Below are positions 1-8,041 of a stretch of 37,860 bases of DNA, in pieces. The notes beneath the pieces are model-generated. The model was given only the letters and a program-made list of their open reading frames with translations. It did no database searches and was not told where the DNA came from. The position numbers and the translations under genes were made by a program. Each line of letters begins with the position of its first letter. The stretch's first letter is position 1. Origin of the DNA: Vulcanimicrobiota bacterium (GTDB lineage Bacteria > Vulcanimicrobiota > Vulcanimicrobiia > Vulcanimicrobiales > Vulcanimicrobiaceae); the NCBI GenBank assembly GCA_003140855.1, contig PLLF01000041.1, forward strand, positions 1-37,860, in the 5' to 3' direction.

Positions 1-564
1 GAGTTCGGCCTGTACGCGGTCGTCCTGGGCGCCAGCGTCACCTTCGGGCTGCTGTCGGTGACGTACCTGACGACGCGCATGAGCGGCCGCGGGCAGCGAG
101 TCGCGCTGACTCCAAGCCAGGTCGCACTCGGGACGGCAACAGGGCTGGGGCTGCACAATTTCTCCGAGGGACTTGCAATCGGCCAGTCATCCGCGATCGG
201 GGCCACTAGCTTCGCCCTAGTGCTGGTCGTCGGCTTCGCGCTGCACAACGCCACCGAAGGATTCGGGATCGCCGCGCCGCTTTCAGGACGCGTCATTCCA
301 TCGTGGGCGCAGCTCGGCTTGGCGGGACTCGTCGCCGGCGGCCCGACGTTTCTTGGGACGATCGTCGGCTATTCGTTTCAATCGCCGGTGCTCTCGGTGC
401 TGTTTTTGGCAACCGCGATCGGCGCGCTGGTTTTCGTGATCGGCGAAATCTGGGCGGTCTTGCGCCGAAACGTCGGCATCACGCCGCTGGTCACGTCGAT
501 GCTCGCTTGCGGTTTCTTAATCGCCTTGACGACTGAAATCGTTGTGGATCTAAACGGCGGCTAA
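1..564 (+). CDS. ZIP-family metal transporter, C-terminal part
   Basis: The frame is open from base 1, so the N-terminus lies outside the window; a GTG at 58 is internal, not a credible start. About 187 residues remain. Two ZIP signature helices are visible: HNFSEGLAIG (TM4-like) and HNATEGFGIA (TM5-like). Their His/Glu residues form the intramembrane binuclear metal site in this family. Several more hydrophobic helices follow to the C-terminus, as in ZupT/ZIP proteins that import Zn2+ and other divalent metals across the inner membrane. The next gene starts 3 nt after the TAA stop, so they are probably co-transcribed. The metal specificity cannot be read from this fragment. Confidence 0.9.
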   Translation, partial: EFGLYAVVLGASVTFGLLSVTYLTTRMSGRGQRVALTPSQVALGTATGLGLHNFSEGLAIGQSSAIGATSFALVLVVGFALHNATEGFGIAAPLSGRVIPSWAQLGLAGLVAGGPTFLGTIVGYSFQSPVLSVLFLATAIGALVFVIGEIWAVLRRNVGITPLVTSMLACGFLIALTTEIVVDLNGG

Positions 565-567
565 ATC

Positions 568-1494
568 GTGAGCGCGCCGGTCAAACCACAGTTCCCGGAT
601 GAAGCGGGCAGCGATGGAACGTTTAAGCGCCAGGGCGACGCGTTTCGCGAACCGATTCTTCCGGAAGCCGGCCGTTATCATTTGTACATTTCATGGGCGT
701 GTCCGTGGGCTTCACGCACCGCGATCGTGCGCAAACTCAAAGGACTCGAAGACGCGATCGGGATGAGCGCCGTCGATCCCGTTCGCGACGAACGTGGCTG
801 GGCGTTCCGGGATGGCCCGGGTTATTCGCGCGATCCCGTCAACGGTTTCGAATTTTTGAGCGAGGCCTACAAAGTCACCGATCCGGACTATCGCGGGCGA
901 GTGACCGTGCCCGTGCTTTGGGATAAACGGGCCAAGCGCATCGTCAACAACTCCGATGACGACATCATGCGCGCGTTCGAGATCGGCTTCGAATCGCTGG
1001 CCAAAAATCATATCGACCTCTACCCGGCGTCGCACCGTGCCGAGATCGACGCGCTAAACGAACTGATTTATGAAACGGTGAACAACGGAGTGTACCGCGC
1101 GGGTTTCGCAACCTCGCAACGTGCGTATGAAGAAGCTGGGTACCGCGTTTTCGAAACGCTCGACGAACTGGAAACGCGTCTGAAAAAGAAGCGCTATCTC
1201 ATCGCGGACCATCCGCTCGAAATCGATTGGAAACTGTTCGTGACGCTAATTCGATTTGATGCCGTGTACTACGGTCATTTCAAATGCAACCTGCGCCGCA
1301 TCGTCGACTATCCCAATCTTTGGGGTTACCTGCGCGACCTCTATCAACAAGACGGCATCGCCGAAACCGTGAACTTCGATCACATCAAGCGTCATTATTA
1401 CATGACGCACGCAGAGATAAATCCCACTGGGATCGTGCCCGTTGGGCCGCTGCTGGACCTGGACGCGCCGCACGGGCGCGAGAGGCTTTCTTAG
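568..1494 (+). CDS. yqjG: S-glutathionyl-hydroquinone reductase (Xi/omega-type glutathione transferase)
   Basis: 308 residues, close to the usual 310-330 of this family. The N-terminal thioredoxin-fold domain contains SWACPWA with catalytic Cys45, the CPW(A/S) signature of glutathionyl-hydroquinone reductases. The helical C-terminal domain has the family's conserved blocks around YYGHFKCNLRRI and DHIKRHYY. The enzyme removes glutathione from glutathionyl-hydroquinones in the cytoplasm, using a second glutathione and releasing GSSG. The start is GTG, 3 nt after the ZIP transporter stop; no clear Shine-Dalgarno is visible, so translation may be coupled. Presence of this enzyme implies a thiol system compatible with glutathione or an analogue. 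The symbol is given by family resemblance. Confidence 0.93.
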   Translation: MSAPVKPQFPDEAGSDGTFKRQGDAFREPILPEAGRYHLYISWACPWASRTAIVRKLKGLEDAIGMSAVDPVRDERGWAFRDGPGYSRDPVNGFEFLSEAYKVTDPDYRGRVTVPVLWDKRAKRIVNNSDDDIMRAFEIGFESLAKNHIDLYPASHRAEIDALNELIYETVNNGVYRAGFATSQRAYEEAGYRVFETLDELETRLKKKRYLIADHPLEIDWKLFVTLIRFDAVYYGHFKCNLRRIVDYPNLWGYLRDLYQQDGIAETVNFDHIKRHYYMTHAEINPTGIVPVGPLLDLDAPHGRERLS

Positions 1495-1517
1495 AACGCT
1501 CTCTTGGGCAGCTCTGC

Positions 1518-1530
1518 TATAATAGCTGTC
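1518..1530 (+). promoter_or_regulatory. Promoter -10 element and initial transcribed region
   Basis: A perfect TATAAT lies at 1518-1523, followed by AGCTGTC. The string TATAATA-n-CTGTC matches the rpoC promoter region (12785-12797) at 12 of 13 positions. No good -35 is visible 16-18 nt upstream. Predicted transcription starts about 5 nt before the ATG at 1535, so the transcript would be nearly leaderless. Confidence 0.5.
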
Positions 1531-1534
1531 CAAC

Positions 1535-1735
1535 ATGACCATGCTCATCGAGCCGATGCCGCTGGGGCGGACTTCCAAAAAAGCCCGTTCGATCTTCGAC
1601 TGCGAGCCGCGATTCCGCCAGGTCAAAGCCGTGCGCGTCACGGTCCGCGTTCAGTCGCTCCGTCATCCGCCGCTCAGCCGTTCTTTCGCTGGGCGAAGCG
1701 CGCGCCGCACGACCAGTTCTTGGAGCCGCCAGTAG
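1535..1735 (+). CDS. Small basic protein of unknown function, doubtful
   Basis: A 66-codon frame that starts with ATG 12 nt after the TATAAT box at 1518 and ends 3 nt before the convergent minus-strand gene. The product is rich in Arg and Ser, with no membrane segment or recognisable motif. The first 40 codons mostly end in G or C as real genes here do; the C-terminal third (many Arg, Ser) looks less convincing. There is no Shine-Dalgarno, but the promoter position fits leaderless translation. The alternative is a short non-coding transcript. Confidence 0.35.
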   Translation: MTMLIEPMPLGRTSKKARSIFDCEPRFRQVKAVRVTVRVQSLRHPPLSRSFAGRSARRTTSSWSRQ

Positions 1736-1738
1736 CGG

Positions 1739-2434
1739 TTAGAGCGCAGGAAACGTTACATTTTGCAGCAGGAGCGTGCTCAAGAAGGCAGGCTCCTTTG
1801 AATTTTGCGCGGGCTGCCAGACGGCGTCGATCTCCGATATCCACCAGATTTCTTGCGGTCCGTACGGCTTGAACGAGTAATCGATCGCGGCGCTCCACCC
1901 GCCCGGATTTTCCGAGTACGTCAGCTTGCGAACCTGAAAGCTGGTCTCGTCGATCCAGAGCGCGCGCAGCGGATAGTGTTCGGGCGCGTTCAGCGGACGC
2001 AGAATCAAGTGATAAGCCGGCGCCTCGTCGATCCGCTCTTCGCCGGCGAGCGTAACGTCGTAGTGAATGGCGCGCACGCTGGCGATGACCGGCAGCGCAG
2101 ACGCTACGAAGGGATCGGGTTGCGTGCTCGCCGGGTAGACCGACGAAATGTTAAAGCCCAGCGGAGAGTATGCGGGCCCTAAGCAGTTCAGGCCGCGGCT
2201 CGTTTTGAGTTGCGAAGAACCTTGATCGATCTCGACCGTCGCGCACCAATGATCGAACGTGCGCAGTACCACGTGCTCGTTCCCGCGCGTGATTTTTCCA
2301 GTAACGTCGCGATGCGTTATCAGCGTGTCGAAAGCGACATAGGCGGGCAACGTTCGAGCTTCCCACGCATCCTCGGCGCGGAAGAACAGTCGCAGTGGAG
2401 TGAGTGCTGCGGCCAGGATCGCCGCGTGAAGCAT
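1739..2434 (-). CDS. Exported protein of unknown function
   Basis: 231 residues. The N-terminus is short and hydrophobic (MLHAAILAAALTPLRLFF), resembling a signal peptide without a clear lipobox. The remainder is rich in beta-prone segments (VAFDTLITHRDVTG, VRAIHYDVTLAGEERID, LWIDETSFQVRKLTYSENPG). This resembles the LolA/LppX-like outer-membrane lipoprotein carrier fold, in which an extended beta-sheet binds a lipid or lipopeptide. That is inference from pattern only; no diagnostic motif exists. The start ATG lies 9 nt downstream of the stop of the ATPase-like gene on the same strand, so the two are probably one transcript. Its stop faces the small plus-strand frame ending at 1735. Confidence 0.8.
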   Translation of the reverse strand: MLHAAILAAALTPLRLFFRAEDAWEARTLPAYVAFDTLITHRDVTGKITRGNEHVVLRTFDHWCATVEIDQGSSQLKTSRGLNCLGPAYSPLGFNISSVYPASTQPDPFVASALPVIASVRAIHYDVTLAGEERIDEAPAYHLILRPLNAPEHYPLRALWIDETSFQVRKLTYSENPGGWSAAIDYSFKPYGPQEIWWISEIDAVWQPAQNSKEPAFLSTLLLQNVTFPAL

Positions 2435-2443
2435 CGCGAGGGC

Positions 2444-2875
2444 CTAGTAAGAGTAGCGGCGGCTAATTTCCTGCGCGCGCTTATATGCTTCTGAAGCCCG
2501 TGAGCGGAACATCGCTTCGCCCGATGCTTCGGGCGGCATTCGCAGCACCATGTGCGTTCCTTGCGAACTGGCCTCGATCATCAGCGGCACGCGGGTGCCG
2601 AGCAGAATAGCGCGCCGGAATTCGTTCTTGTCCACACCGATCGCAGGCGGTCCCTGCGCGTACAAATGAATAGTAGGCCCCGCAATATCGCGTTCCACCG
2701 AAACGGCCAACGCCCAGTGACCGCGCTCCATTTCGGCGGCCAGCAGTTCGCCGAGCACGATCTCCAATGCAAAGAGATCCGCTCCGCTATCCTCCAGGCG
2801 GCGCACTTCCTCAATGACGCGGCGCCGGACATTGGCGACAGAATAAGCATCCGCAGAGTCGATCGACCATTGCAT
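2444..2875 (-). CDS. Degenerate RsbW/anti-sigma-type GHKL ATPase-like protein
   Basis: 143 residues. The segment ALEIVLGELLAAEM (about 41-54) resembles the N-box of the HATPase_c_2 anti-sigma kinases (typically E-L-L-x-N-x-x-x-H), but Ala replaces the Mg2+-binding Asn. Near the C-terminus QGTHMVLRMP resembles the G2/terminal beta-strand of the fold. If the alignment is right, ATP binding may be weakened or lost. Family members bind sigma factors or STAS proteins in partner-switching pathways. The gene is divergent from the small membrane protein and rpoB and lies upstream of the exported protein at 1739-2434. A STAS protein, the classic partner, lies directly upstream of rpoC at 12468. The family assignment is moderate; the function is inference. 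Confidence 0.65.
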   Translation of the reverse strand: MQWSIDSADAYSVANVRRRVIEEVRRLEDSGADLFALEIVLGELLAAEMERGHWALAVSVERDIAGPTIHLYAQGPPAIGVDKNEFRRAILLGTRVPLMIEASSQGTHMVLRMPPEASGEAMFRSRASEAYKRAQEISRRYSY

Positions 2876-2938
2876 GGAGATTCCCGGACCGCCCTTCTGT
2901 ACCGCTCCCTACTTAATGTACGTACCACAAATCCCGGC

Positions 2939-2966
2939 TTGTCACGCCTGGCAAGCGTGTGATAAA
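2939..2966 (+). promoter_or_regulatory. Promoter for small membrane protein
   Basis: TTGTCA (2939-2944), 16 nt spacer, GATAAA (2961-2966), preceded by TG at 2958-2959 as in an extended -10. Predicted transcription starts only a few bases before the ATG at 2979, giving a nearly leaderless message. Confidence 0.6.
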
Positions 2967-2978
2967 CTGCCTCGTAAC

Positions 2979-3143
2979 ATGTCGCGACATCACCAGCCCT
3001 TTGTGGTTGAAGAGATTTCGTTTTTCGCAGCTTTGCTACCAATCGCTTGGCTGTTCACCCTTATGTTCGGACACAAGTTGTTCGACCGGCTCCGCCGCGC
3101 GCGCAGGCCGGCCCGCCTGCTGCTGACCCGCCCCGCGGAGTAA
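2979..3143 (+). CDS. Small single-pass membrane protein, 54 aa
   Basis: The reading frame continues upstream to 2874, but the ATG at 2979 is preferred. It sits 12 nt behind the promoter at 2939-2966, and the upstream residues are antisense to the ATPase-like gene. The product has a short polar N-terminus, one hydrophobic helix (ISFFAALLPIAWLFTLMF, about residues 13-30) and a strongly basic C-terminus (DRLRRARRPARLLL), so the tail is probably cytoplasmic by the positive-inside rule. No family is recognised. It lies just upstream of the rpoB promoter on the same strand. Confidence 0.6.
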   Translation: MSRHHQPFVVEEISFFAALLPIAWLFTLMFGHKLFDRLRRARRPARLLLTRPAE

Positions 3144-3180
3144 TCCGCCGGGCCCTTGCCGGGGCTCTGTACAATTACTC

Positions 3181-3209
3181 TTGTCGTGATTTTGGGCGGA
3201 TGATATACT
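3181..3209 (+). promoter_or_regulatory. rpoB promoter P1
   Basis: TTGTCG (3181-3186), exactly 17 nt, then TATACT (3204-3209) with TG at 3201-3202 forming an extended -10. From 3204 to 3222 the sequence matches the rpoC promoter region at 12785-12803 in 16 of 19 positions, including GTCTGTGCC in the initial transcribed region. Predicted start is near 3216, giving a leader of about 140 nt. Confidence 0.8.
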
Positions 3210-3236
3210 ATTCGTCTGTGCCCTGGCCGCTAGGCA

Positions 3237-3242
3237 TATAAT
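3237..3242 (+). promoter_or_regulatory. Possible second rpoB promoter, -10 box only
   Basis: A perfect TATAAT in CATATAATAG. No convincing -35 lies 16-18 nt upstream (GTCTGT at 3214-3219), so use as P2 is uncertain. A start here would be near 3249, inside the 5' arm of the following hairpin. Confidence 0.35.
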
Positions 3243-3247
3243 AGAAG

Positions 3248-3292
3248 AAAGAGCGAGTCACCACGAGCGGGGTGGTCGGCGTCGTTCTTTTT
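3248..3292 (+). terminator. Terminator-like hairpin in the rpoB leader (attenuator candidate)
   Basis: GAGCGA (3251-3256) pairs with TCGTTC (3282-3287), with one G-T wobble. An inner stem ACCAC (3260-3264) / GTGGT (3272-3276) closes a 7-nt loop. The 3' side runs straight into TTTTT (3288-3292), opposite AAA at 3248-3250. This is the architecture of an intrinsic terminator, placed between the rpoB promoter and the rpoB start codon. Confidence 0.5.
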
Positions 3293-3294
3293 AG

Positions 3295-3312
3295 TGTGCC
3301 CGGCTCGGCACA
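3295..3312 (+). other. Second hairpin in the rpoB leader
   Basis: TGTGCC (3295-3300) and GGCACA (3307-3312) form a perfect 6-bp stem around CGGCTC. It lies between the terminator-like hairpin and the purine-rich AGAGAGAGA (3341-3349) that acts as the rpoB ribosome binding region. Confidence 0.45.
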
Positions 3313-3354
3313 AGCCGCTTCCTTCCTTATATAACACCGAAGAGAGAGAAACGA

Positions 3355-6300
3355 ATGGCGAAAGCGACGGCCCCTAAGTCCCCCTCTAAGCCGAGGCGCA
3401 GCCGGAGCATGGAGTCTGAGGGACGGGCGAAGCGCAGGGCCGGCGAGGTCGACGGCGCGCCGGGCACGGTGCAGCCGAGCACGTTCCCAATGCCGACCGG
3501 CGCATTCACCGTCGAGCAGCCCGCGGATTCGGGTCCCAAGCGCGAGCGCATCAGCTTTGCGAAGATCCCGCACGTCCTCGAAGTGCCCAACCTCATCGAA
3601 CTGCAGATGGCGAGCTTCGAATGGTTCAAGACCGAAGGCTTGGCCGAAGCTTTCGCTTCCATCTCACCCATCAAAGATTTCACGGGCAACCTGGTGCTCG
3701 AATTCGGCGAACACAGCTTGGGCGAACCGAAATACTCCGTTGAAGAGTGCCGCGAGCGCGACATGACGTACAGCGCGCCTCTGCGTGTGCGCGTGCGTTT
3801 GATCACCGCGGAATCCGGCGAAATTAAAGGCATTCCCGACCAAGAAATTTTCATGGGCGATTTTCCGCTCATGACGTCCAAGGGGACGTTCATGATCAAC
3901 GGCGCGGAGCGCGTGATCGTGAGCCAGCTCGTTCGTTCGCCCGGCGTGTACTACAACCAGGACGTCGACACCAACGCGCGGCCGACGTACAACGCAACGA
4001 TCATCCCCAACCGCGGCGCGTGGATCGAATTCGAGACCGACAACGGCACCAAGAACGACGAGACCGAAGGCACGATCGGCGTCCGCATCGACAAGAACCG
4101 CAAGATTTACGTGTCGACGTTCGTGCGCGCGCTTTCGCGCCCGGACCTCGGCTTCAATTGGGAACGCGACGAAGCGATTCTCAAGCTGTTCGACGACTCT
4201 CCCCTGGTGCGCAACTCGATCGAAAAAGACAAAGACGTAAAAACGCGCGAAGACGCGCTCAAGGAGATCTACAAGAAGCTGCGTCCGGGCGAGCCCGAAA
4301 ACGCGGACAACGCCGAAAAACTTTTGGAATCGCTGTTCTTTGACGATAAGCGGTACGATCTGGCGGGCGTCGGGCGCTACAAGCTCAACGGCAAGTTCCA
4401 ATACCGCATCGACAATCCGAACTCGGAAACGCGCGGCGAACAGCCGAGCGTGTTCGTGGACGAGTACAAAGATGCCGGTCTGAACATGCCGCCGATCGAA
4501 AAGCGCAGCCTGACGCGCGAAGATATGATCGCCGTCATCCGGCGGCTGATCAAAGTCGGCACGCGCCAGGTCGGCAAAGACGACATCGATCATCTCGGCA
4601 ATCGCCGCATCCGTTCGGTCGGCGAGTTGCTGCAGAACCAGTTCCGCGTCGGGTTGCTGCGTTTGGAGCGTGTCGTGCGCGAACGCATGACCGTTCAAGA
4701 CATCGAAACCGTCACGCCGCAGGCGTTGATCAACATCCGCCCTGTGGTGGCGGCGATCAAAGAATTCTTCGGCTCGTCGCAGCTCTCGCAGTTCATGGAC
4801 CAGACGAACTCGCTGGCCGAACTGACGCACAAGCGCCGCTTGTCGGCGCTCGGCCCGGGCGGCCTTTCGCGCGAGCGCGCCGGTTTCGAAGTGCGCGACG
4901 TTCACCACTCGCACTACGGCCGTATCTGCCCGATCGAAACGCCGGAAGGTCCGAACATCGGTTTGATCGGATCGCTCGCGACCTATGGCCGCGTCAACCG
5001 GTTCGGATTCATCGAAACGCCCTACCGCATCGCGCGCGAGGGCAACGTCACCGACGAGATCGTGTATTTGACGGCCGATCGCGAAGACGAGTACATCATC
5101 GCGCAGGCCAACACTCCGCTCGACGAAGCCGGCCGCATCACGTCCGAATCGGTCGTCTGCCGGTACGCGGAGGAGTACATTGAAGAGCCCGCTTCGCGCG
5201 TGCAGCTGATGGACGTTTCGCCCAAGCAGATCGTGTCGGTCGCGACGGCGCTGATTCCGTTCCTCGAACACGACGACGCCAACCGCGCGCTGATGGGCGC
5301 CAACATGCAGCGCCAAGCCGTGCCGCTGCTGCAGCCGCAAGCTCCGATCGTCGGTACGGGAATGGAATACCGCGCCGCCAAGGATTCGGGCTCGCTGATC
5401 GTTGCGGAAGAGCCGGGCGAAGTGCTGGCCGTCGATTCGAAATCGGTCGTCGTAAAGAACGATGACGGAATTGAAAAAATCTACGACTTGCTGAAGTTCA
5501 CGCGCAGCAACGCTGGCACGTGCATCAACCAGCGTCCAATCGTGCTGCCCGGCGAGCGCGTAACCACCGGTCAAATTTTGGCCGACGGCCCGTCGTCGGA
5601 CGAAGGCGAGCTCGCGCTCGGACAAAACGTGCTGGTCGGCTTCATGCCGTGGGAAGGCTATAACTACGAGGACGCCATCCTGATCAGCGAGCGCATGGTC
5701 AAAGACGATCGCTTCACCTCGATTCATATTGAAGAGTACGAATGCGAAGCTCGGGATACGAAACTTGGCCCCGAAGAGATCACGCGAGATATTCCCAACG
5801 TCGGTGAAGATTCGCTCAAAGATCTCGACGAGCGCGGCATCGTGCGCATCGGCGCCGAGGTTCGCCCCGAAGATATCCTCGTCGGCAAAGTCACGCCCAA
5901 GGGCGAGACCGAACTGACCGCGGAAGAGCGCCTGCTGCGCGCCATCTTCGGCGAGAAATCGCGCGAAGTGCGCGATACGTCGCTAAAAGTTCCACACGGC
6001 GAGAAGGGCAAGATCATCGACGTCAAAGTCTTCTCGCGCGAAAACGGCGACGAGCTCTCGCCGGGCGTCAATCATTTGGTTCGCGTCTACGTTGCGCAGA
6101 AACGCAAGATTCTGCAAGGCGATAAGATGGCGGGCCGTCACGGCAACAAAGGCGTTATCGCCAAAGTGTTGCCCGAAGAAGACATGCCCTATCTGGAAGA
6201 CGGCACGCCCGTCGACATCGTACTCAATCCGCTGGGCGTTCCTTCACGCATGAATCTCGGACAAATCATGGAGACTCACTTGGGCTGGGCTGCACGCATG

Positions 6301-7263
6301 CTGGGCATGTACGTGTCGACCCCGGTCTTCGACGGCGCGCACGCCGAGGACATCACGGAATGGCTGCAAGATGCGGGCTTGCCCGAAGACGGCAAGACCT
6401 GGCTGCGCGACGGCCGCACGGGCGACCGTTTCAGCCGTCCCATCACGGTGGGCTACATTTATATGTTGAAGCTCGCGCACTTGGTGGACGACAAGATCCA
6501 CGCGCGTTCGACCGGTCCGTACTCCATGATCACGCAACAGCCGCTAGGCGGCAAAGCGCAATTCGGCGGCCAGCGTTTCGGCGAGATGGAAGTTTGGGCG
6601 CTCGAAGCTTATGGCGCCGCGTACACGCTGCAAGAGCTGCTCACCGTCAAATCGGACGATGTCGTCGGCCGCGTGAAGACGTACGAGGCAATCGTCAAAG
6701 GCGAGAACGTCATGGAACCGGGCGTCCCCGAATCGTTCAAGGTCCTCATTAAAGAGCTGCAATCGCTAGCGCTCGACGTCAAAGTGCTGACCGAAAATCG
6801 CGAAGAAGTCGAAATCAAGATCGCGGATGACGACGTCGGCGAACGCGCGCAAGAGATCGGGCTGCTCATGGGCGACGAAGACCCGCGCTTGACGCAGACC
6901 GCGGCTGCGCAGCGGGAAGCCGAAGCTCAGCGAGCCGTCGCCGTCACCGGCGAAGTTGAAGCCATCGAAGGGGAAGAGGAAGAGGAAGAGATAGACGACT
7001 CCAAACCGATCGTCAGCGGGCCGGTCGGCGGCGCGTTGGCACCGGCCGAGGCCGATACCCAAGTGCCCGGCGCGCGCGCGATCGATGCCGTCGAAGAACC
7101 CGAGCCTGAAGAGGCCCCGGCGGCCGCCGAGGACGAGGAGGAAGAGCAAGGGTACGTCCTCGAGGAGGAAGAGGAGCCCACTGCGGAGCCCCCGGCCTTC
7201 CCCGTACCTGAGGGTGAAGAGCCCGAGCCGTTCCGGGAGCAGCAGCCCGAAGAAGAGTTCTAG
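3355..7263 (+). CDS. rpoB: DNA-directed RNA polymerase subunit beta
   Basis: 1302 residues. All core regions are present. The rifampicin pocket runs [13 protein letters not shown]...[13 protein letters not shown] (471-501), with D482, H492 and S497 equivalent to E. coli D516, H526 and S531, so target-based sensitivity is expected. Conserved catalytic-core segments include [15 protein letters not shown] and [12 protein letters not shown]. Two additions stand out: a basic, Pro/Ser-rich N-terminal extension of about 65 residues before the usual start of homology ([17 protein letters not shown]), and an acidic Glu-rich C-terminal tail of roughly 125 residues beyond the canonical end near 1175. 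The ATG is preceded by purine-rich AGAGAGAGA. The gene has its own promoter and terminator; neither rplJL nor rpoC is adjacent, which is unusual. Confidence 0.99.
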   Translation: MAKATAPKSPSKPRRSRSMESEGRAKRRAGEVDGAPGTVQPSTFPMPTGAFTVEQPADSGPKRERISFAKIPHVLEVPNLIELQMASFEWFKTEGLAEAFASISPIKDFTGNLVLEFGEHSLGEPKYSVEECRERDMTYSAPLRVRVRLITAESGEIKGIPDQEIFMGDFPLMTSKGTFMINGAERVIVSQLVRSPGVYYNQDVDTNARPTYNATIIPNRGAWIEFETDNGTKNDETEGTIGVRIDKNRKIYVSTFVRALSRPDLGFNWERDEAILKLFDDSPLVRNSIEKDKDVKTREDALKEIYKKLRPGEPENADNAEKLLESLFFDDKRYDLAGVGRYKLNGKFQYRIDNPNSETRGEQPSVFVDEYKDAGLNMPPIEKRSLTREDMIAVIRRLIKVGTRQVGKDDIDHLGNRRIRSVGELLQNQFRVGLLRLERVVRERMTVQDIETVTPQALINIRPVVAAIKEFFGSSQLSQFMDQTNSLAELTHKRRLSALGPGGLSRERAGFEVRDVHHSHYGRICPIETPEGPNIGLIGSLATYGRVNRFGFIETPYRIAREGNVTDEIVYLTADREDEYIIAQANTPLDEAGRITSESVVCRYAEEYIEEPASRVQLMDVSPKQIVSVATALIPFLEHDDANRALMGANMQRQAVPLLQPQAPIVGTGMEYRAAKDSGSLIVAEEPGEVLAVDSKSVVVKNDDGIEKIYDLLKFTRSNAGTCINQRPIVLPGERVTTGQILADGPSSDEGELALGQNVLVGFMPWEGYNYEDAILISERMVKDDRFTSIHIEEYECEARDTKLGPEEITRDIPNVGEDSLKDLDERGIVRIGAEVRPEDILVGKVTPKGETELTAEERLLRAIFGEKSREVRDTSLKVPHGEKGKIIDVKVFSRENGDELSPGVNHLVRVYVAQKRKILQGDKMAGRHGNKGVIAKVLPEEDMPYLEDGTPVDIVLNPLGVPSRMNLGQIMETHLGWAARMLGMYVSTPVFDGAHAEDITEWLQDAGLPEDGKTWLRDGRTGDRFSRPITVGYIYMLKLAHLVDDKIHARSTGPYSMITQQPLGGKAQFGGQRFGEMEVWALEAYGAAYTLQELLTVKSDDVVGRVKTYEAIVKGENVMEPGVPESFKVLIKELQSLALDVKVLTENREEVEIKIADDDVGERAQEIGLLMGDEDPRLTQTAAAQREAEAQRAVAVTGEVEAIEGEEEEEEIDDSKPIVSGPVGGALAPAEADTQVPGARAIDAVEEPEPEEAPAAAEDEEEEQGYVLEEEEEPTAEPPAFPVPEGEEPEPFREQQPEEEF

Positions 7264-7284
7264 AGCCTGTCCTGCGCCCAGTCG

Positions 7285-7315
7285 ATGGGCCAAAAGGCCC
7301 ATTCCTTAAAAAGGA
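7285..7315 (+). repeat. Two consecutive hairpins downstream of rpoB
   Basis: ATGGGCC (7285-7291) AAAA GGCCCAT (7296-7302) is a perfect 7-bp stem with a tetraloop. TCCTT AAA AAGGA (7303-7315) follows immediately. Neither is followed by a T-run, so they may stabilise or process the rpoB 3' end ahead of the terminator at 7321. Confidence 0.55.
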
Positions 7316-7320
7316 TTAGA

Positions 7321-7371
7321 GTAGGCCGAGGGAATTCGCCACATAGGCAGGCCCTCGGCCTACCTATTTTA
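7321..7371 (+). terminator. rpoB: rpoB intrinsic terminator
   Basis: GTAGGCCGAGGG (7321-7332) pairs perfectly with CCCTCGGCCTAC (7352-7363) over 12 bp, with a 19-nt loop, followed by CTATTTTA. It lies 58 nt after the rpoB stop and separates rpoB transcription from everything downstream. Confidence 0.8.
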
Positions 7372-7635
7372 GCGGCGCAAGCATACGCGTTAACGGGGAC
7401 GTCTGATTTCCTCGGTCCCTGCGGCGGCGCCGCGGGAACGGGCTGTCAGGGCAATGCTGCTACGCAAACTCGGACGTTTGCAACCGGAAACACCGTCCGG
7501 ATCTACGCGGTGACGTATGACTATCCGATGTTCGAAGCATCCCCACCGGGAAACACCGCGCAAGCGCCGACGATAAACGGGGAGCTGCAACGAGCAATCA
7601 GGCAGATCTCACGTCGTCGCCGACCGCCTCGATAA
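7372..7635 (+). pseudogene. Decayed or orphan coding remnant between two terminators
   Basis: This roughly 300-base stretch holds no convincing intact gene. One frame ending with TAA at 7633-7635 reads protein-like in its middle (TFATGNTVRIYAVTYDYPMF, then proline- and glycine-rich), reminiscent of the C-terminal part of an exported or pilus-associated protein. It has no usable start downstream of the rpoB terminator, and its last residues are a run of Arg. A strong plus-strand terminator follows at 7669, as if a transcript once ended here. The alternative is that the frame is chance and the region encodes a small RNA. Confidence 0.3.
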
Positions 7636-7668
7636 CCTACTAAGCGAAGCTCGAGCCTCGCAACGTAC

Positions 7669-7702
7669 AAGGGCCCGGAGAAATCCGGGCCCTTTGCTTT
7701 TT
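7669..7702 (+). terminator. Strong intrinsic terminator
   Basis: AAGGGCCCGG (7669-7678) pairs perfectly with CCGGGCCCTT (7685-7694) around AGAAAT, followed by TTTGCTTTTT (7693-7702). The T-run is on the plus strand, so it stops rightward transcription. The minus-strand gene ending at 7725 reads into it from the other side, where the trailing sequence is a poor T-tract. Confidence 0.85.
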
Positions 7703-7724
7703 GGGTAAGCGGTGACGCGCAGAA

Positions 7725-8000
7725 TCAGCGGGTCTTAGAGCGCTCCGCGCCGTTCCCTTCGGATCCGATCTCGCCGCGAACGCTGCGCCGCTCCCGCGCG
7801 TCGGCGGTCAGCTGCTGGAGCTCCCGGATGTAAAAAGCAATGAGCCGGCGGTCAACGTCGCGGCCCAAGTTATCGTGGATGATCCGCTGCAAATCACGCT
7901 CCATCTGCTCGACCGGAGGCGGCGAGGGCAGGCGCGCGTAATCCGCCGCCAGCTCCTTAATGCTACGCCAGACTCGGTCGGGAGTACCCGGAGCGTCCAT
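7725..8000 (-). CDS. Small cytoplasmic protein of unknown function, 91 aa
   Basis: The frame extends further upstream, but the ATG at 8000 is preferred because upstream residues are Arg-rich and antisense to the next genes. Residues 1-70 are predicted largely helical (VWRSIKELAADYARL, VEQMERDLQRIIHDNLGRDVDRRLIAFYIRELQQL), followed by a charged, flexible tail. No family or catalytic motif is recognised. It lies 41 nt downstream of the 32-residue membrane protein on the same strand, and AAAGG upstream may serve as a weak ribosome binding site. A TATAGT at 8018-8023 (minus strand) could be a -10, but no -35 matches. Confidence 0.65.
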   Translation of the reverse strand: MDAPGTPDRVWRSIKELAADYARLPSPPPVEQMERDLQRIIHDNLGRDVDRRLIAFYIRELQQLTADARERRSVRGEIGSEGNGAERSKTR

Positions 8001-8041
8001 TCCAGCCTTTTTGCCCACTATATGTACGAATAAAACGTATC

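Noticed and set aside
4765-4845. Rifampicin-resistance substitutions in RpoB
   Set aside because: The key pocket residues (D482, H492, S497) are wild type; the few differences from E. coli are at variable positions.
3664-5727. 687-codon open frame on the minus strand inside rpoB
   Set aside because: It is the antisense shadow of a G+C-rich essential gene; its product is Arg/Val/Asp-rich with no recognisable motif, and rpoB is certain.
7285-7635. A 116-codon plus-strand frame starting at ATG 7285
   Set aside because: Its first codons lie in the perfect hairpins and terminator after rpoB, so this start is not credible; only the distal part is kept as a remnant.
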